A stretch of 64,000 nucleotides of DNA from contig JADNYJ010000040.1 of NCBI GenBank assembly GCA_015501075.1, positions 1 through 64,000 of the forward strand, read 5' to 3'. Positions 61,003 through 64,000 of the stretch are shown piece by piece. Numbering within the stretch: position 1 is the stretch's first letter; every line of letters begins with the position of its first letter. The notes under the pieces are model-generated. The model was not told where the DNA came from and searched no databases. It saw only the letters and a list, made by a program, of their open reading frames with translations. The translations under genes were made by a program, and so were the position numbers. This DNA is from Gymnopilus junonius (taxonomy: Eukaryota; Basidiomycota; Agaricomycetes; Agaricales; Galerinaceae).

Positions 61003-64000
61003 CTATGGTTGTCGGATGGTACCCATCCTTTCGTCTTCCAAATACTGCCCAATAGCGAGCATATCCTGGCCAGCACGTCGGAGATATCCAGCAAGAACAT
61101 CTCGGTCGGCATGAGGCAACAAAGCGGCAAGTTGGTCCACTTGCCTTACGAAAGCCGGATCTGGTTGAATGTCAATTACTGTATCCAAGGTAATATTGAA
61201 TAACGAAGGACGCCGACCCAGTTGCCCTTCACGATCAGGGAAGGATGAAGGTGAAGCAGAAGTGGTAAATGTCTGAGAACGTTGTGGACGGCGAGGGGCG
61301 CGAGGGCCTCCAGGGACAGTTGGTGGATTAGTTATAACAATCGGGCGTGAGATATTCACTGTAGAGACGCTAGTCTTCGGAGCAAGTTTAGCAGAGGCAG
61401 GAGACCCAGTTCCGGGGGATGAGATGTTCACAATAAGCCTGTCTTTCCGCGAAAGACTCGCTTTTCGACCTAATGAAGCAAAAAAGCCGGCACCCTTGGT
61501 AGAGGGCGTAGGCGCTAAAGAACGAAGAGACGACGGAGGCGTACCACTCCCGACGCTGGAATTGGAGCGCGCAGGTTGACTGCGAGGAGGATTCATGGCT
61601 AAAGATGGGTAAGGAAGAGCAGGGGGAAGGCCGGGAGGGGTGATATCTCTGTAAGCACCTTGAGACAGATCAGTCGCAGTAGATGCGTCCGGGCGGATAG
61701 GGAAGGTGACTTCAGACATCATAGACGCCCGGGATGTTTGTCGAGGTTGCGGAACAAAGGGATTAGATGACGGCCCACGCTGCGTTTGTGGATTTTGGCC
61801 TGTATAAGGATCAGCTTTCAGTGTTCACGGGAAGGCAGGGAACAAACCTCGTGTCTTTGTGTCGACCACCCACTTCGAAAGACCACAGTCATGTATATAT
61901 AGTTCGTTGATCTTGTTTGCATAAATAGTGCATCGTTGCAACGTTGTATTCTGGGAATGAACTTCGTGACAAAAGAGAGCCGCTGGGTTTGATGAAATAA
62001 TTTTTTTAAACGAGGTATGAGGGACGTGGCGAGGTGAAGGCGGTGGTGTTCGGGAGTAATACGTGCTTCCAGATGACCGCTTGCTAGATGACAGTGAAGG
62101 TGTTTTTGGAAGAGAAGAGAACCGCTTCATATTATTTGCAACACTATTCCTGAGGCTCTTGGGAGGTGGGCTAGGAGCTTCATCTGTATGGCCAGCTGAT
62201 AGAGATGATAGAGGTCGCTCTGGTGGGTCGTAACGTTGTTCATCAAGAGATACACCTTGCCTAACGTCGCCAAAAGGTTGTACAAACTGTGGGTTCTCCT
62301 TCAGCCACTGGTCAAATTTACTGTGATCAATCTTATTAGATTGATCTGAGGAGTCGGATTGCTTGAAATCAGAACGAGGTATTGGTTCGACGACTGTGAC
62401 AGTAGGTATATCGAGCGGGTCTTCATTCGACGTTTCCGAAAGGGAAGACTCCTTGTCGTTCGTGAACTCAGGCGGCGCAGCCACGGAGGAGTTCAAAAGA
62501 AGCGGCTCAACAAATGACGACGATTCAACGGATGGGAAAGAACTCGATAAAGTTGCACCCTCTCGTCGATGGACGCTCGTTGCATTAGACATTTGTAAAC
62601 CAGAACTAGAAATAAAATTAAAATTAACGAATGAAAAACGAATGACAATATGATGTACTCTTTCTCTTCCTTCTTGTCATCTCGCAGTATGAAATCGGGA
62701 GTAGAAGGTTTCGGTGATCTGGACAAAGCGGCAGTTACGGATTCCGGTAGCTGGAGGGATTGTTTGACGGCTTCCAAACCGCCTCTTGACCGAGCAGGAG
62801 AAGGGGAGTGTAGTCGAGGAGGTCGAGGAGGAGGGGGGCTTGATACATAGATGTTGGAAGCTCGAGGTGGCGGAGGTAAGGGGCCTGCGGTGGCATGCAC
62901 ACCTACCGTCGTGGTATTAATAAAACGATATATTGGGAAAGGCTACACTTACCAGGCTCATAGTGGAGGTACGCGGGGTTCGCTAAAGGGGTGGATGAGC
63001 TGGAGCGCGTGTGCACGCTGGAAAGAGCAGGGCTCTCTGACCGCCAACTTGACGTGGATCGACTCTTCATGGACAAGTCTTCTAGTATGACAACGACAGG
63101 CCCTGCGACAGGGTCGGTTACTTCCTTTCTTTCTCCAATATCAGGTGTGACGACAGGTGAAAAGATGTTGATCACACTTTGAGGACCACTGTTGGGATGG
63201 AGTAATTCCTGAGTGCGAATTTCCTGGTTACCTGGGAACGATTTTTTATCTGGGGATGGGGTCCGTGTGCCTGCCATTACTACAGGAGGCCGATTGTTAC
63301 TGTTGCCCTCTCTCATTGGCTCTTTCGCCTTGTTTTCGTCCGGGATGCATTCGAGATTGAGGCTTGACGAGCACCCACGATGTCCGCAGAGTCACGAGAT
63401 GACACATTCTTGGAAGAAGAGACTTTAGAAGCAGATCGATTATGGCCTTTATCTTGATGTACCGTCAAAAGGTTATTGTTCGTGGAATCTGTCGTGATTG
63501 GTGCGGACAAGGGAGGCGTGGGGTGCGTATAAGTCCGAAGGGTAGCGTCTGGGGGAGCGACAAGGGCAAGTCCAGCAAGTTTCGATTCGTTGCCCCGTCT
63601 AGAGTGAAGGGAACTAGATGAAGAGGACGTCTCCGAAGAATTCTTGTATCCTTCGTTGACAGTATCCATTTCAACAATAGCAACGCGTCTTCTGTCGGCG
63701 CCTCCCTTGGAAGGCGTGGTCGATCGTCTTGTAGCAACGGAAGAAGCTTCTGAGGGGGCATCCTTAGCGTCAGCCGTTTCAGAGTTGTACGAGTAGTCAG
63801 AGTCGGAGGACATGGACGTCGTAGAAGCCTTCCTGGTGTGACGGCCTGAAGCATGGCTAGAAGGTTGTGCATAGTTGGGCGACTCGTTGGGGATTGACGA
63901 GTCGTAATAGGATAGTACATTGTCCGGACGATCTTTTGACGACTTGGAACGGTGGGGTGCGGCCTCGCCTATGAAAGCCAGGACATAGGACAGGCGCTTC
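61003..64000 (-). CDS. Ser/Pro-rich protein with C-terminal CUE-like domain, N-terminus cut by window edge
   Basis: No named family is recognised. The readable N-terminal part is disordered (SDSDYSYNSETADAKDAPSE). A conserved-looking block near 62000 reads PAALFCHEVHSQNTTLQRCT and IYANKINELYIHDCGLSKWV. The C-terminus is helical: DPAFVRQVDQLAALLPHADR and DVLAGYLRRAGQDMLAIGQY, followed by LEDERMG, resembling a CUE/UBA ubiquitin-binding domain. Introns lie at about 62940-62890, 62690-62605 and 61842-61800. Near 63314 the frame changes: KSQ hits TGA while MREGNSNN lies one base away. A missing A in a CCAATG context would restore it. The frame continues to the window edge, though an acceptor-like CTTTCATAG near 63972 may be an exon border. 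Confidence 0.65.

Overview
This is a nuclear fungal window, almost certainly from a mushroom-forming basidiomycete (Agaricomycetes). Genes are packed on both strands, nearly every gene is cut by several introns of about 45-80 nt, and the gene families are typical of filamentous Dikarya. I traced 30 genes by joining exons through splice sites until conserved family motifs lined up. I see no bacterial operons, CRISPR, rRNA or confident tRNA. Exon joins are manual, so splice sites may be off by a few bases.

Layout. 0-8.2 kb: PEX12 (partial), a UPF0303/YBR137W-like protein, mitochondrial SSB and the ribosome-rescue gene HBS1, which appears to encode a SKI7-like product as well. 8.5-20.3 kb: a CBM48 protein, a METTL21-type methyltransferase, BOL3, COX15, 20S proteasome alpha (PRE5/PSMA1), a large RGG/poly-Q protein and VFA1. 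20.6-31.1 kb: glutathione-dependent formaldehyde dehydrogenase, a tail-anchored acyl-CoA-binding protein, MRPS34, a GatC-like subunit, dUTPase and a full-length NAD(P)H nitrite reductase. 31.7-40 kb: an SQ/TQ-rich protein with a PIP-like start, a short-chain dehydrogenase, MPO1, SEC22 and an uncharacterised protein. 40.2-49.7 kb: RAT1/XRN2, eIF2B-delta (GCD2), MTFP1 and an FHL1-type FHA-forkhead factor. 50.7-54 kb: an AT-rich island with one odd gene (TFIIS-N-like C-terminus) and a long imperfect palindrome. 54.6-64 kb: inositol hexakisphosphate kinase KCS1, the meiotic RING protein HEI10, and a Ser/Pro-rich protein with a CUE-like end that runs off the window.

Themes. Many genes sit head to head with start codons 80-250 bp apart, including two mitochondrial pairs (BOL3/COX15 and MRPS34/GatC). 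CACGTG boxes recur in these short promoters. RNA surveillance (HBS1/SKI7, RAT1), mitochondrial function (SSB, BOL3, COX15, MRPS34, GatC, MTFP1) and peroxisome or lipid function (PEX12, ACBP, MPO1) are well represented, but this looks like ordinary gene neighbourhood rather than a functional cluster.

The most interesting points are the HBS1/SKI7 two-in-one gene, a 7-nt microexon inside the HEI10 RING domain, an apparent excess of GC-AG introns, the AT-rich island, and several single-base deletions in essential genes that probably mark assembly errors.
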